Positions 25,076 to 34,798 of a stretch of DNA of 64,000 bases are shown piece by piece (the first letter of the stretch is position 1; each line of letters opens with the position of its first letter). This DNA is from CAUUCF01 sp963543695. GTDB taxonomy: Bacteria > Pseudomonadota > Gammaproteobacteria > UBA9339. The notes below the pieces were generated by a model. That model was not told the origin of the DNA. It worked only from the letters and a program-made list of their open reading frames with translations, and did not search any database. Location of the stretch: positions 10,073 through 74,072 of the forward strand of contig CAUUCF010000004.1 of NCBI GenBank assembly GCA_963543695.1, read 5' to 3'. The position numbers and the translations under genes were made by a program.

Positions 25076-27466
25076 ATGCAAACTGATGAAGTTATAGATC
25101 ATCAAAGAGAACATTTGATTGATGCTTTAAGTAATGTCGGTATTAAAATTGGTTTTAATACAAAAGAACGCATTTTGTATTTGAATAATTTTGTAATTCA
25201 TTATTTAAGCAATACCTCGGTAGTACAAAGTTTAAATGCTATCTTTTTAAAATTCGAATATTATTTCCATAGCGATAACGAAGCTCCTCTGATCTTTGAT
25301 GTCGGAGGAGAAGTAGGTATTAGCATGTTTTTTTTCAAATGTATATACCCTAAAGCGAGAATTGTCGTTTTTGAACCACATCCGCTAGCTTATCGTGTTT
25401 TGGAACATAACGTAGCAATTAATCATCTTGAAGGGGTTACTCTATTTAACCTCGCCGTAACGAATCGAAAAGAAAGCGTTTTCCTCTATGGAGAAATGAG
25501 CGATATTAAAGGTAACTGTAATACTTTTGGTTCTTCTATTGTTGAAACTTGGGGTCATCAACACAGTTTGTGTACTAAAACGTTAGTTCATTCAGATAAA
25601 TTATCTAATTATATTCACGAAGACGTTGATTTTTTAAAATTAGACATTGAAGGTGCAGAATATGAAGTAGTAGATGATTTACAACAAAATAATAAATTTA
25701 AGTATATTAAAAACTTATACGTTGAAATTCATCAATGGGATAGACATAGTAATTTAAAAAACAAGTTAATTCAAACTTTAGAAAACGTGAATTTCGGGGA
25801 TGTTTCAATTAAACAAGATTCGATTGAATTACATTGTCCGGTATTTAATCGAGAATGGATTGTAAAAAATAACATTAAATTGTCGTCTTTTAAAGGGTAT
25901 TCAAAAAAAGAAGTTACCGTTAGTACTTCTGATTTTAGTATTTTAAATAAACTATTTTATCTCAACCAAAATGAACTATTAAACGAAATTGAATTATATA
26001 AAAATATCATAGACAGTATTCCAGCAGGAGTTTATTGGAAAAATTTAGATTATATCTATATAGGCAGTAATAAATATACTAAAGATTTTTATAATAAATA
26101 TTTTTCTATTCCGGATAATTCTATTATCGGCAAAAAAGATAGCGAATTATATCCTGAACATTTAGCAAGTGGTTTCTACGTTAACGATAAAAAAGCTACC
26201 CAATATAAACAAGAAGTAAGAGAAGAAATTAAATTAGGTGAACACAAAGATATGATGTACCAAATTTCTTCTAAAAAACCTTTATACGATAAAAAAGGTA
26301 ACGTTGTTGGTTTAATCGGGGTTACTTTAGATATCACTGATCGCTACCAGCGTTTGGAATTAGAAAAAATTAATAACGAACAAAAAAATAAATTAGCAGA
26401 GCAATATCGTATCCAAGAAATGATTAGACGTCTGGCTCATGATATTCGTTCTCCGTTAACTAGTTTATTATTAGCCATCGAAAATTGTTCTCCTTATTTA
26501 CCAGATAGTGAACAATTGTTAATTCAAAAAATTACTCGAGAAATCGGTAATTTAGCAAACGGAATTTTAAAGAGTTATTCGCAAAATAAAGAACCAGCTT
26601 CTTTAATTAATAACCTGTTTATCTTAGCGTTATTAATCGAAGATTGGTATTCTGAAGTAATTTATCAGTATAGTAATTCTGCCATAGAGTTTAATTTAAC
26701 GATTGACCCTAGTACTTTTAAATGCTTTATCGAAGGGAATAAGTCGATGTTAAGACGTTCTTTTTTTAACTTAGTGAATAATGCGGTGGAAGCTATAGGT
26801 ATTAATAATTCAGGAAAATTAGATATAGCGGTTCGCAATTTAGATGAGCAAATCGAATTACGAATTATTGATACAGGTGGAGGGATAGATGAAGCCACGA
26901 AAAATTCTATTCAAAATTTACAGCAAATTTCTTCGAAGAAGAAAAACGGTAATGGTTTAGGATTATTACAAGTATATGAGATGATTAAAAATTATCATGC
27001 GACCATTAATCTCGAGAACAATAAAGAATTTAATGGTTTAGAAATCGATATTAAATTTAATAAAGTATCGGTACCGCATTGGTTAATTTCTTCTATCCAT
27101 ATTAAACCAGATAACTTTTTAGTTATTGTTTCTAAAAACCGTGAAATCTTCAATGCTTGGAATTACCAACTTAAACAAAAAGGATTTAATGTTAATGAAC
27201 GTTTGAAACATTTCTACGATTTACAAGATGCTATTGAATACATTACTTCTTGCACGATGCCTTTTCAACATAATACTTTACTTTTTACTGAAAGTAGCTT
27301 TCCATCTGGAGACGGACGTAATAAGTTTGATTTAATTGGTTATAGTCACCTGTGTTATCAACATTACATCATTTCTAGTCTGGATAGTAATAGTTTGAAA
27401 GCGGAAAATATTTCCAGTTTAGTCATCGCTAGAGAAATCGCTGAACAAATACATTTTGATTTTTAA
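25076..27466 (+). CDS. Fusion of FkbM-type methyltransferase, PAS, histidine kinase and degenerate receiver-like domain
   Basis: A 796-residue protein without membrane segments. Residues 1-~300 are a paralogue of the upstream methyltransferase, with SAM loop FDVGGEVGIS (from Asp75) and FLKLDIEGAEY. A PAS/PAC domain follows (about 303-425: IIDSIPAGVYWKNLDYIYIG to GLIGVTLDITDR). A coiled linker leads to HisKA with phospho-acceptor His455 (LAHDIRSPLTS) and an HATPase domain with N box FFNLVNNAVEAI (Asn569), G1 IDTGGGID (Asp599) and G2 GNGLG (625-629). All kinase residues are present. Residues ~665-796 look like a receiver fold that has lost its Asp pocket. It would be a cytoplasmic sensor kinase with a methyltransferase-derived input module. 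No response regulator is encoded nearby. Strong ribosome-binding site (GCGAGGA). Confidence 0.85.
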   Translation: MQTDEVIDHQREHLIDALSNVGIKIGFNTKERILYLNNFVIHYLSNTSVVQSLNAIFLKFEYYFHSDNEAPLIFDVGGEVGISMFFFKCIYPKARIVVFEPHPLAYRVLEHNVAINHLEGVTLFNLAVTNRKESVFLYGEMSDIKGNCNTFGSSIVETWGHQHSLCTKTLVHSDKLSNYIHEDVDFLKLDIEGAEYEVVDDLQQNNKFKYIKNLYVEIHQWDRHSNLKNKLIQTLENVNFGDVSIKQDSIELHCPVFNREWIVKNNIKLSSFKGYSKKEVTVSTSDFSILNKLFYLNQNELLNEIELYKNIIDSIPAGVYWKNLDYIYIGSNKYTKDFYNKYFSIPDNSIIGKKDSELYPEHLASGFYVNDKKATQYKQEVREEIKLGEHKDMMYQISSKKPLYDKKGNVVGLIGVTLDITDRYQRLELEKINNEQKNKLAEQYRIQEMIRRLAHDIRSPLTSLLLAIENCSPYLPDSEQLLIQKITREIGNLANGILKSYSQNKEPASLINNLFILALLIEDWYSEVIYQYSNSAIEFNLTIDPSTFKCFIEGNKSMLRRSFFNLVNNAVEAIGINNSGKLDIAVRNLDEQIELRIIDTGGGIDEATKNSIQNLQQISSKKKNGNGLGLLQVYEMIKNYHATINLENNKEFNGLEIDIKFNKVSVPHWLISSIHIKPDNFLVIVSKNREIFNAWNYQLKQKGFNVNERLKHFYDLQDAIEYITSCTMPFQHNTLLFTESSFPSGDGRNKFDLIGYSHLCYQHYIISSLDSNSLKAENISSLVIAREIAEQIHFDF

Positions 27467-27535
27467 GGTTGTTTGTTTAGAACAAAAATTTATTATTAAG
27501 TTTTTATAGATAAGGTAACGAAGGGTAATTTAGCC

Positions 27536-28801
27536 TTAGTTCCTTTCTGAAGAAACTGCTAGTTTAGCGTAGACTTTAGGGTAAATAAAACTGCTAATGC
27601 ACATCAGGGTGCCTAAAATTACTAGAAAAGCTAATAGCAATAAAGGCGTGTTAAATCGACTAAAGGAAATGTTCATGACTAACGGCGTTATGGAAGCCGT
27701 AATAGAAGCTATGTTATGGATAAGACTAGTCCAAGTGTAAAGTACTTGGTAAGGATAAACGGTGGCAAAAAACTGCATATAACTAGCGGTGGCTAATGAA
27801 GTTACGCAGTTAGTATAAATAATAAAAAAAATTAATCCCCCTCTATAACGTAACGAAGCAAATACTAAAATAATCCCTAAGGTACCCAAACAACTGATCG
27901 TACGAACGATGTTAATTTTATTATAAAAATCAGCCAGGTATCCACCTAACATTTTTAAACCAAACGCGAAAAGATATCCTAAAGCAATCATTAACAAAAT
28001 CTGTGAAAAAGGCCAATGGTAATATTGGTTTAAATAAACAACAAATACGTTTTTTAAAATAGAAATAGTTGCAGGAAATAAATTGATAAATAATAAACAC
28101 AACGATATTTTAATATATTTTTTCGAAGTCAGTAAATCTTGCCAACAAAATTGGTTTTTTACAGAAAACTTGGTCCGATCTACAATTAAATATTTACGTA
28201 AATAACCACAAATTAAAGATAATCCTCCTCCTATTAAAAAAGGAATTCTAAATCCCCAACTTAACATTTGTGCTTCGTTTAATAAGTGAGTTTCTAAACT
28301 AATCAAACTAATGCCCACCGCCATGCCTAAACTAGACATCGCCATCATCTTACCCACCGAACGTCCTAATTTTTGCTTTTCAGAATGTACCGATAAAACC
28401 GTTAAAGCTCCAGGGAATTCTGTACCAAAAGCGATAGACTGTACTAACCTTCCTAAACTAAATAAAATAGTTGCTAAAATACCCCATGATTTAGTAGACG
28501 GGATTGTTCCCATTGTTAAAGTTGCTAAAGCCATTGCTAAAATTGAATAAGAGAAGATTTTCTCTTTACCGTAACGATCTCCTAATAACGCTAAAATGAC
28601 CCCTCCCAAACAACGCACACATTGCCCTAAGATAAAAACTAAAAAAGCAAAAAAGAGGCCATTTTCCCCCGGATAAAAATTAGCCCCGAGGTATTTAACT
28701 AACAAACTATAAATTGCAATATCATAATATTCTAAAACTGTCCCCCAACTAACCAAACGCAATAAAAGATGATTATTTTTGATTTGTAAAGACATAACCA
28801 T
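27536..28801 (-). CDS. MFS transporter of the metabolite:H+ symporter (ProP-like) type
   Basis: A 421-residue protein with 12 membrane segments. The opening GTVLEYYDIAIYS matches the GTxxEWYDF signature of the MHS subfamily, with the loop 2-3 motif GDRYGKEKIF and FGTEFPGALTVL in helix 5. Relatives carry proline, betaine, citrate or other organic acids by proton symport; the substrate is not readable here. It converges on the kinase gene and lies 30 bases after the transglutaminase-like gene. A second ATG at 28795 may be the start. Confidence 0.85.
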   Translation of the reverse strand: MVMSLQIKNNHLLLRLVSWGTVLEYYDIAIYSLLVKYLGANFYPGENGLFFAFLVFILGQCVRCLGGVILALLGDRYGKEKIFSYSILAMALATLTMGTIPSTKSWGILATILFSLGRLVQSIAFGTEFPGALTVLSVHSEKQKLGRSVGKMMAMSSLGMAVGISLISLETHLLNEAQMLSWGFRIPFLIGGGLSLICGYLRKYLIVDRTKFSVKNQFCWQDLLTSKKYIKISLCLLFINLFPATISILKNVFVVYLNQYYHWPFSQILLMIALGYLFAFGLKMLGGYLADFYNKINIVRTISCLGTLGIILVFASLRYRGGLIFFIIYTNCVTSLATASYMQFFATVYPYQVLYTWTSLIHNIASITASITPLVMNISFSRFNTPLLLLAFLVILGTLMCISSFIYPKVYAKLAVSSERN

Positions 28802-28831
28802 ACCGAAAATAATATTGATTATTAACGCCGT

Positions 28832-30775
28832 TTATTTCTTTAAAGTTTCAACTTTTTCTTTAAGATCAAAACGAACATTTTTGTTTTCTTTTAATTTTTC
28901 TATGATTAGTAACGTATTTTGATAATATTGCTGAATCCAATCTTTCGTTAATTTCAGTTCTGATGAATTGAAATCGCTGGCGTCTATTACGTTGCGGTAT
29001 AATTCGATTATTTCGTTAATATATAAATCTTGGTCTACCATTTTTGCGTAACGTTGCACTTTTAACCATTGATTTTTTAATTGTTGATTTAAAATAGCAA
29101 AATTAGGTACTTTAACGTTTTTAATAATTATTTCTCGGCGTACCGTACAAGGGAATAAATCTAACATTTTTTTAGCTACGTCTTCTTCGTGAATGTTTAA
29201 AATAGCTTGTAAAATAGCAGGACAACTTAACTTAATCCCCTCGCCCACGTTAGTAACTAATAATTCATTTTCACGGATGATTTGATAATCAAAATTAACT
29301 TGATCAACTATTCGTGACTTTAACGGAGAAACCTTTAATTGTTTTCTCGCGTGTTTTTCTATTCCGTTATTACTAATGGCATTATAAAACCATTCGGCAA
29401 TAGTTTCTAGAGAATATTGTAATTCTGCACCGGTTAAGGCAAAAGCAGTTTCGTTTTGTAAATTTAAAAAACCTTTTTCCCAAATATCCCTTTCGTTTAA
29501 ATTTATTTCTCGCTTCGAAGTAACTAACGCACGTTGATAATCAACGGCAGGAATCCGTTCATAACTAGCTTTCTGATCAATAACCAAACCCCATTTACAA
29601 GCAATATCCGGAAAAACTAAACCTGCCATGCTAACAAAATTAGTGGGATCGATCCAATAATGTTTACCCGAAGGAGTATTAACTTTAACGATCATATGGT
29701 TAAAAGCGCTTAAATCGGGCAATCTATTTTCGAAAGCAGCATTATATAAACCACGATGCACTAATACCAAATTCACTTGATAACCTAGTTGTTGCAAAAT
29801 CGCTTGGGTTACTCTCGCAAAATCTTTACAGTCTGCAACCCTATCTTCAGCTATTTTCTCTAAATCATGGGGGAAATAGCGACCGTTAATTGACCGCCAA
29901 TCTCCTAAATAGCGTACTTTTTCGTTTAATAACGAAGTAACCGTATTGATTTGTTTAATTTCGTTATCTTGTTCTTGCGCAAGTAAGGCGATATTTCGAA
30001 AAATAGCCGGTAAATTTTCCTTTGTCTGGATCAATTGGAGATTTTGATAATATTTTTCGCCTAAAGCCTGCCAATTTTCAACGGAAGAAACTGAAACCCA
30101 CGTAAAAGATTTACTATCTAAAATGATGTTACCGATTTCTTGACTAATGGCTTGGTACAAAGGTCGTTTTAGTTCAAAGCTTAAAATTTGTTTTTTAGCG
30201 TTTGCTGTTTCAGAACGCTTTATTTTTAAACAATTTAACGGATCATTTACTTTAACTTGTAAAGGTAAAGCCGATTGGATCACTACTTTCGCTTTTTCTT
30301 CTAAACTAAAATAACCAAAATTAAAAACTTGAGCGAAATAAGAGTCTAATAAATTCTTTTTACAAACTAAACGAGTCGTCAATTCAATTTGGTCTCCCAC
30401 TTCCACATTAGGAAACGCTAAATAAACTTGATTTACTTGGTCAAAACCTGGACCGTTACTAGCTAAAGGTTTGTCTTCTATAAACTGATCGGATAATTCA
30501 ATTATTTGACCATTACGTTTTTTTATTAAAGCTTTAGCGATTTTAAAGTTCTCATGGTCAGGATTATAATAAAAACGAAAATCTTTTTCTCGACCACGTT
30601 CGTTTAAAATACGAATTACTTTTTTAGTTTCACTAACAAAATTACCCCGGGCTTCAATTTGGATATTAATTTCTTTGTTAATTTTTTGTGGAGCATCTTT
30701 AATAGGCACCCAGCGAGCTTCCGTCGGAGATAATAACAGCATTAAACTAAATATAAAAGTTAAATATTTGGCCAT
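28832..30775 (-). CDS. Exported DUF3857 / transglutaminase-like protein
   Basis: A 647-residue protein with an N-terminal signal peptide (about 1-20). A DUF3857-like beta domain (about 30-235) is followed by a transglutaminase-like cysteine-peptidase core with a complete triad: Cys316 (DRVADCKDFA), His360 (AFNHMIV) and Asp376 (YWIDPTN). A C-terminal region (about 420-647) is mixed. Proteins with this architecture occur in many bacteria with no settled function; peptidase or cross-linking roles in the periplasm are possible. It starts 4 bases after the birA stop, so co-transcription is likely. Confidence 0.82.
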   Translation of the reverse strand: MAKYLTFIFSLMLLLSPTEARWVPIKDAPQKINKEINIQIEARGNFVSETKKVIRILNERGREKDFRFYYNPDHENFKIAKALIKKRNGQIIELSDQFIEDKPLASNGPGFDQVNQVYLAFPNVEVGDQIELTTRLVCKKNLLDSYFAQVFNFGYFSLEEKAKVVIQSALPLQVKVNDPLNCLKIKRSETANAKKQILSFELKRPLYQAISQEIGNIILDSKSFTWVSVSSVENWQALGEKYYQNLQLIQTKENLPAIFRNIALLAQEQDNEIKQINTVTSLLNEKVRYLGDWRSINGRYFPHDLEKIAEDRVADCKDFARVTQAILQQLGYQVNLVLVHRGLYNAAFENRLPDLSAFNHMIVKVNTPSGKHYWIDPTNFVSMAGLVFPDIACKWGLVIDQKASYERIPAVDYQRALVTSKREINLNERDIWEKGFLNLQNETAFALTGAELQYSLETIAEWFYNAISNNGIEKHARKQLKVSPLKSRIVDQVNFDYQIIRENELLVTNVGEGIKLSCPAILQAILNIHEEDVAKKMLDLFPCTVRREIIIKNVKVPNFAILNQQLKNQWLKVQRYAKMVDQDLYINEIIELYRNVIDASDFNSSELKLTKDWIQQYYQNTLLIIEKLKENKNVRFDLKEKVETLKK

Positions 30776-30779
30776 AATT

Positions 30780-31679
30780 TTACTCTAAAAAATTAACACT
30801 TAATGGTTTACATTTTATAATATCCGAAGCGGTTTTCAATAAAAAATTTCCATCATAATCGATACCATAACCAATTCCTTCGTACTGTTGATTTTTCCAA
30901 ATGAGTCTAATACGCTTGTTATACCAAAAATCGTAACGACGATATTCTTGCAAAGAAAGTTTCTCTTTTAATTGTCGTTCTATACGCTTAAATAAATTCA
31001 CTAAACATTCGTTTCTAGATATTTTATTAAATAAAATATTTTGTAAACCCGTAGCAGGTTGCGTGATTTTAAGTTCCCAACCGTTAGGTAAATACCAATT
31101 AATTCCTACTCCAACGGCTAATTGGTTAGGATAAATACTACTTCCTTCCGTTAAAATTCCGGCTATTTTTTTATTTTGAAAAATAACGTCGTTAGGCCAT
31201 TTAATCATTAACGGTTTAAAACCAAGGCTACTAAAATAATTAACCATCGCTAATGCTACCTTTAAGCCAACGGTTTCTCCTTCTAAACAATGTTTAATCG
31301 CATGGTTAAAAGAAAAACAAATTCCTCCTCCTAACGGTGGAGAACACCATACTCTTCCTCTAGTACCGCGCCCTTTTAATTGGTATTCGGCTAAAACCAA
31401 AAAATCATTCATTTTAATTTTTGGTTTACTTAAAAGTTTCCACAAATCATCGTTTGTCGAATTAGTAAATGCGTGAACTATCACTCGCCGATGCGTCAAT
31501 TGGTTTTGTAAAAAAGCACTATTAAAAAACGAAGCTTTATTTATTAACTGCCAACGATCTCCGCTTTTTTTTAAAAGAGCTCCTAACTGAATGAATGCTT
31601 TAAAGAGGGCTTCTTCATCAAGCATTCCTTCGCCGTTGATTAGTTGTTCCCAAGCAGCCTGCAATAATTCAATTTGCAT
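30780..31679 (-). CDS. birA: Biotin-protein ligase with a reduced N-terminal domain
   Basis: A 299-residue BirA. The catalytic domain (about 65-250) has the biotin/ATP loop KGRGTRGRVW, GGGICFSFN, IKWPNDVIF and IAGILTEG, and a C-terminal SH3-like domain follows. It biotinylates the carrier protein of acetyl-CoA carboxylase. The N-terminal ~55 residues are in the place of the winged helix that lets E. coli BirA repress bio genes, but the recognition-helix region is not recognisable, so repressor activity looks doubtful. The start overlaps the end of fmt by 11 bases. Confidence 0.92.
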   Translation of the reverse strand: MQIELLQAAWEQLINGEGMLDEEALFKAFIQLGALLKKSGDRWQLINKASFFNSAFLQNQLTHRRVIVHAFTNSTNDDLWKLLSKPKIKMNDFLVLAEYQLKGRGTRGRVWCSPPLGGGICFSFNHAIKHCLEGETVGLKVALAMVNYFSSLGFKPLMIKWPNDVIFQNKKIAGILTEGSSIYPNQLAVGVGINWYLPNGWELKITQPATGLQNILFNKISRNECLVNLFKRIERQLKEKLSLQEYRRYDFWYNKRIRLIWKNQQYEGIGYGIDYDGNFLLKTASDIIKCKPLSVNFLE

Positions 31680-32595
31680 CGAATTGTCCGATCGTTTTTC
31701 GATGGTTAATACCGTTAAGCCAGGCTTCAGCCGTAATAATTTTCCCTCCTTCAGGTTGCACTTTTAAGAGTTCTAAGTTAAAATCCGAAGTTCCTACTTT
31801 CAAACTATTCTTTAACCATTGAAAAACTCCTGGTTCACTAACTAATTTTTCTTTCGTTACTTTAGCTTCCCAAATACGTAAAATTTTGCCTCGAAATGAG
31901 GTAAAAGCTACCGGCCAAGGATTCATGGCTCTAATTTTTCGGTCGATTAACGTTACCGACTGATTCCAAGTTATTTTCCCCTCTTCTTTCGTTAGTTTAT
32001 CCGCATAACAAGCTTCTCCCGTTTGTTTTTTTAACGTTAATTGATCTAATTGTTCTAGTACTTCTACAATTAATTTACTACCTAATATCCCTGCTTTAGA
32101 TAACAAACTAGCTGACGTATCTTCGGGTAAAATAGGAAAGCGTACTTGTTTCCACAAATCCCCCGTATCCCAACCAGCATCCATCTGCATAATCGAGATT
32201 CCTGTTTCCAAATCACCGGCTAATAACGCTCGTTGCAAAGGAGCGGCTCCTCGCCAACGAGGTAATAACGAAGGATGTAAATTAATACATCCTTTTGCTG
32301 GTAACGTTAAAATATCTTCTGGAATTAAAAAACCACAGGCTACGTTGACTAAAACGTTAGCCGATAAAGTACGTAAATATTGGAAGGCTGCTGGCGTTTT
32401 TAAAGTTGATGGTTGGTAAACCGGAATACCTAATTCTAATGCTGCCCGTTTAACCGGATTAAAGATAATTTTTTTTCCTCTTCCTTGTGGAATATCTGGT
32501 TTAGTAACGACGGATACAACCTGATGCTTTTTTTCAATTAATAAACGTAAAGTAGGTACCGCTATTTCCGGAGTACCCGCAAAAATGATCCGCAT
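31669..32595 (-). CDS. fmt: Methionyl-tRNA formyltransferase
   Basis: A 308-residue enzyme. It has the formyltransferase core with INLHPSLLPRWRGAAP (catalytic Asn and His) and MDAGWDTGDL (catalytic Asp), the N-terminal IIFAGTPEIAVPTLR, and the C-terminal tRNA-binding domain. It formylates Met-tRNAi with 10-formyl-THF. A perfect AAGGAGA ribosome-binding site precedes the start. The usual partner def is not adjacent; birA follows. Confidence 0.95.
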   Translation of the reverse strand: MRIIFAGTPEIAVPTLRLLIEKKHQVVSVVTKPDIPQGRGKKIIFNPVKRAALELGIPVYQPSTLKTPAAFQYLRTLSANVLVNVACGFLIPEDILTLPAKGCINLHPSLLPRWRGAAPLQRALLAGDLETGISIMQMDAGWDTGDLWKQVRFPILPEDTSASLLSKAGILGSKLIVEVLEQLDQLTLKKQTGEACYADKLTKEEGKITWNQSVTLIDRKIRAMNPWPVAFTSFRGKILRIWEAKVTKEKLVSEPGVFQWLKNSLKVGTSDFNLELLKVQPEGGKIITAEAWLNGINHRKTIGQFDAN

Positions 32596-32649
32596 TATTA
32601 TCTCCTTAAAAATTTATTCGTTAACTTAAAAGTATTTTAACAGATCAAT

Positions 32650-34794
32650 TTAAGTTTTCAATTCTTCATTCTGATTAGCATGAACGATTAATAAAACGTC
32701 TCTTTCTTTTAAGATCGTTCCTCCATCTGGATTCAAAATTTTCATCTGGTTTCGTTCTAAACCAACTATTTGTCCTTTAATGGTTTCTCTAACGATTAAA
32801 TCGTTAATTTTACAATTAATTAAATTACTATTTTCATCTAATAAAATCGTCTGCAGCACAAAATCATTACTAATCGATAAATCTCCTTCTAACGTTTTTC
32901 TAAAAGTTTTTACTTGCTCAACGTTTCCTAAAATAGTCAATAAGTCTCCTTTTTTTAAAACAAAGTCACCACGCGGTTTTTCAAATATTAAATGATCACG
33001 TTGTACTCCTGTCACTTCTAAACCGTATTTATTACGAATCCTAAGAACCGCTAAACTTTTACCAACAAAATCCTGGTTTTCTACGTATACTTCTGCTAAC
33101 GGAGCATCCATCAACTCTAATAGATCAAACTTATGTTCTTGAACCCCGTTTTGGTTTAATTTTTGTTCGATTAAATTTAAAATTTTCTTTAACGTCTTCT
33201 TAAAAAGCATCAAAATCAACAGTAAACTACCCGCAAAAATTAAGGCAAAATACCAATTCTCGAAAAAAGCAATACTGAAAAGAATTAAAGTAATAAATGC
33301 TAATGATATTCCGATAATTCTAGCAAAAATTTGTTTATTTGAAGGTAAAAAAGAGTAATTGCTAATTAGATTCCAAATAAAAGGCCCAATTGAACACATG
33401 GCTAAAATCCAACTCAATAACTCTACGTTATAATTATTGAAAATATTAGCTAAACTCGGAAGCATCAAAAATTTAACGCTAATAAAAATGAACAAGATAG
33501 CTAAAATATTCATTAAGTACTTAAATAATAACCTTCGGTATACGGCTTGTTCACGATAAGCTAAAAATTGATATATTTTATAGCTGTAGCTATCTAACTT
33601 CAATTGAAAATCTTCTGACCACCGTTTTTCTAGATAACTAATGATTTGATTAGTAGAATTAATTAAATAAGGAGTAATTATTGTGCTCAAGCACGCGATT
33701 CCTACTATCGTTTGGTACAATTTAGCGTCTGCTACTTTTAACGATACCCCTAACGATAAAATAATAAAAGAAAATTCTCCGATCGGAACCATACTGAAAC
33801 TAACTCGTAAAGCATCCTTCCAACCACTACCGGTTAAATAAGCTCCGATACTCGTGACCACAATCGCCGTTAAAACTAAAAAAATCGAACCTAATAAAAT
33901 TAGGTGCCATTGTGTGATCATCCCTAATAAATTAATGCCCATCCCCACGGAAACAAAAAAAATCGCGGCAAAAACATCTTTTAAAGGATTAATTAAACTT
34001 TTAATGCGATGAGCCAAATGAGCCGTTTCTGCTAAAATAGACCCCATCATAAAAGCCCCTAAAGCAGTAGAGTAATGGAAATACGCAAAAATGACCGATA
34101 ACCCTAAACATAACGCAATAGAAACTAAAGTAATTGTTTCTTGGGTAACGTAATTAATAATTTTTCTAAAAAGGAAAGGAGTAACGTAATAACCGATAAA
34201 AAACCAACTACCGATTACTAACAACAATTTTAAACCAGCTAAAATAATTCCGAACGAAAAAATATTTTGCGTTTCAACTACGGTAGTTAAAGCCGTTAAC
34301 ACTAAAACCGCCAATAAATCTTCTACGATTAAAATACCGCATACCAGCCTAGCGAATTTTTTACGACGTAAATTTAGTTCTTCTAAAACTTTAAAAATAA
34401 TAGTCGTGGAAGAAAAAGCTAAAGCTGCCCCAAAAAATAAACTACTGTACCTTCCCCAACCTAACCAAATACCTAAATAAAAACCAGCAGCAATTAAACC
34501 GCCACTTTTTATTCCCGCCGTAATAATGGCTGGTAAACCGATTTTTTTCAATTGGTGAAAACTAAATTCCAAACCAATACAAAACATTAAAAAAATAACC
34601 CCTAATTCCGATAAAGCATGTACCTGATCAACGTTTTGAATACAAAAACCGTAAGTATAAGGTCCAAGGATAATTCCGGCAATTAAATAACCAATGACTA
34701 TCGGCTGCTTAATTTTTTGAAATAAAACAGCCAACCCACTGGTTACCAGAAAAAGCACCGATAAATCAAAAATGAGCGGAGGTAAACTTTCCAT
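32650..34794 (-). CDS. CPA2-family monovalent cation:proton antiporter with RCK_C domains
   Basis: A 714-residue protein. The N-terminal ~390 residues hold about 12-13 membrane helices typical of KefB/KefC/YbaL antiporters (QPIVIGYLIAGIILGP, FSSTTIIFKVLEEL, GILIVEDLLAVLVL, FMMGSILAET). A further helical stretch follows. The C-terminal part (about 575-714) contains two TrkA-C/RCK_C-like domains (FVGKSLAVLRIRNKYG; KKGDLLTILGN; KERDVLLIVH). No NAD-binding RCK_N Rossmann motif is seen between them. Likely a K+ or Na+/H+ antiporter; the ion is not certain. Four bases after pta. Confidence 0.87.
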   Translation of the reverse strand: MESLPPLIFDLSVLFLVTSGLAVLFQKIKQPIVIGYLIAGIILGPYTYGFCIQNVDQVHALSELGVIFLMFCIGLEFSFHQLKKIGLPAIITAGIKSGGLIAAGFYLGIWLGWGRYSSLFFGAALAFSSTTIIFKVLEELNLRRKKFARLVCGILIVEDLLAVLVLTALTTVVETQNIFSFGIILAGLKLLLVIGSWFFIGYYVTPFLFRKIINYVTQETITLVSIALCLGLSVIFAYFHYSTALGAFMMGSILAETAHLAHRIKSLINPLKDVFAAIFFVSVGMGINLLGMITQWHLILLGSIFLVLTAIVVTSIGAYLTGSGWKDALRVSFSMVPIGEFSFIILSLGVSLKVADAKLYQTIVGIACLSTIITPYLINSTNQIISYLEKRWSEDFQLKLDSYSYKIYQFLAYREQAVYRRLLFKYLMNILAILFIFISVKFLMLPSLANIFNNYNVELLSWILAMCSIGPFIWNLISNYSFLPSNKQIFARIIGISLAFITLILFSIAFFENWYFALIFAGSLLLILMLFKKTLKKILNLIEQKLNQNGVQEHKFDLLELMDAPLAEVYVENQDFVGKSLAVLRIRNKYGLEVTGVQRDHLIFEKPRGDFVLKKGDLLTILGNVEQVKTFRKTLEGDLSISNDFVLQTILLDENSNLINCKINDLIVRETIKGQIVGLERNQMKILNPDGGTILKERDVLLIVHANQNEELKT

Positions 34795-34798
34795 CGGG

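Noticed and set aside
26665..26898. Minus-strand frame inside the kinase gene
   Set aside because: It lies opposite the N and G1 boxes of the ATPase domain and has no ribosome-binding site or protein character.
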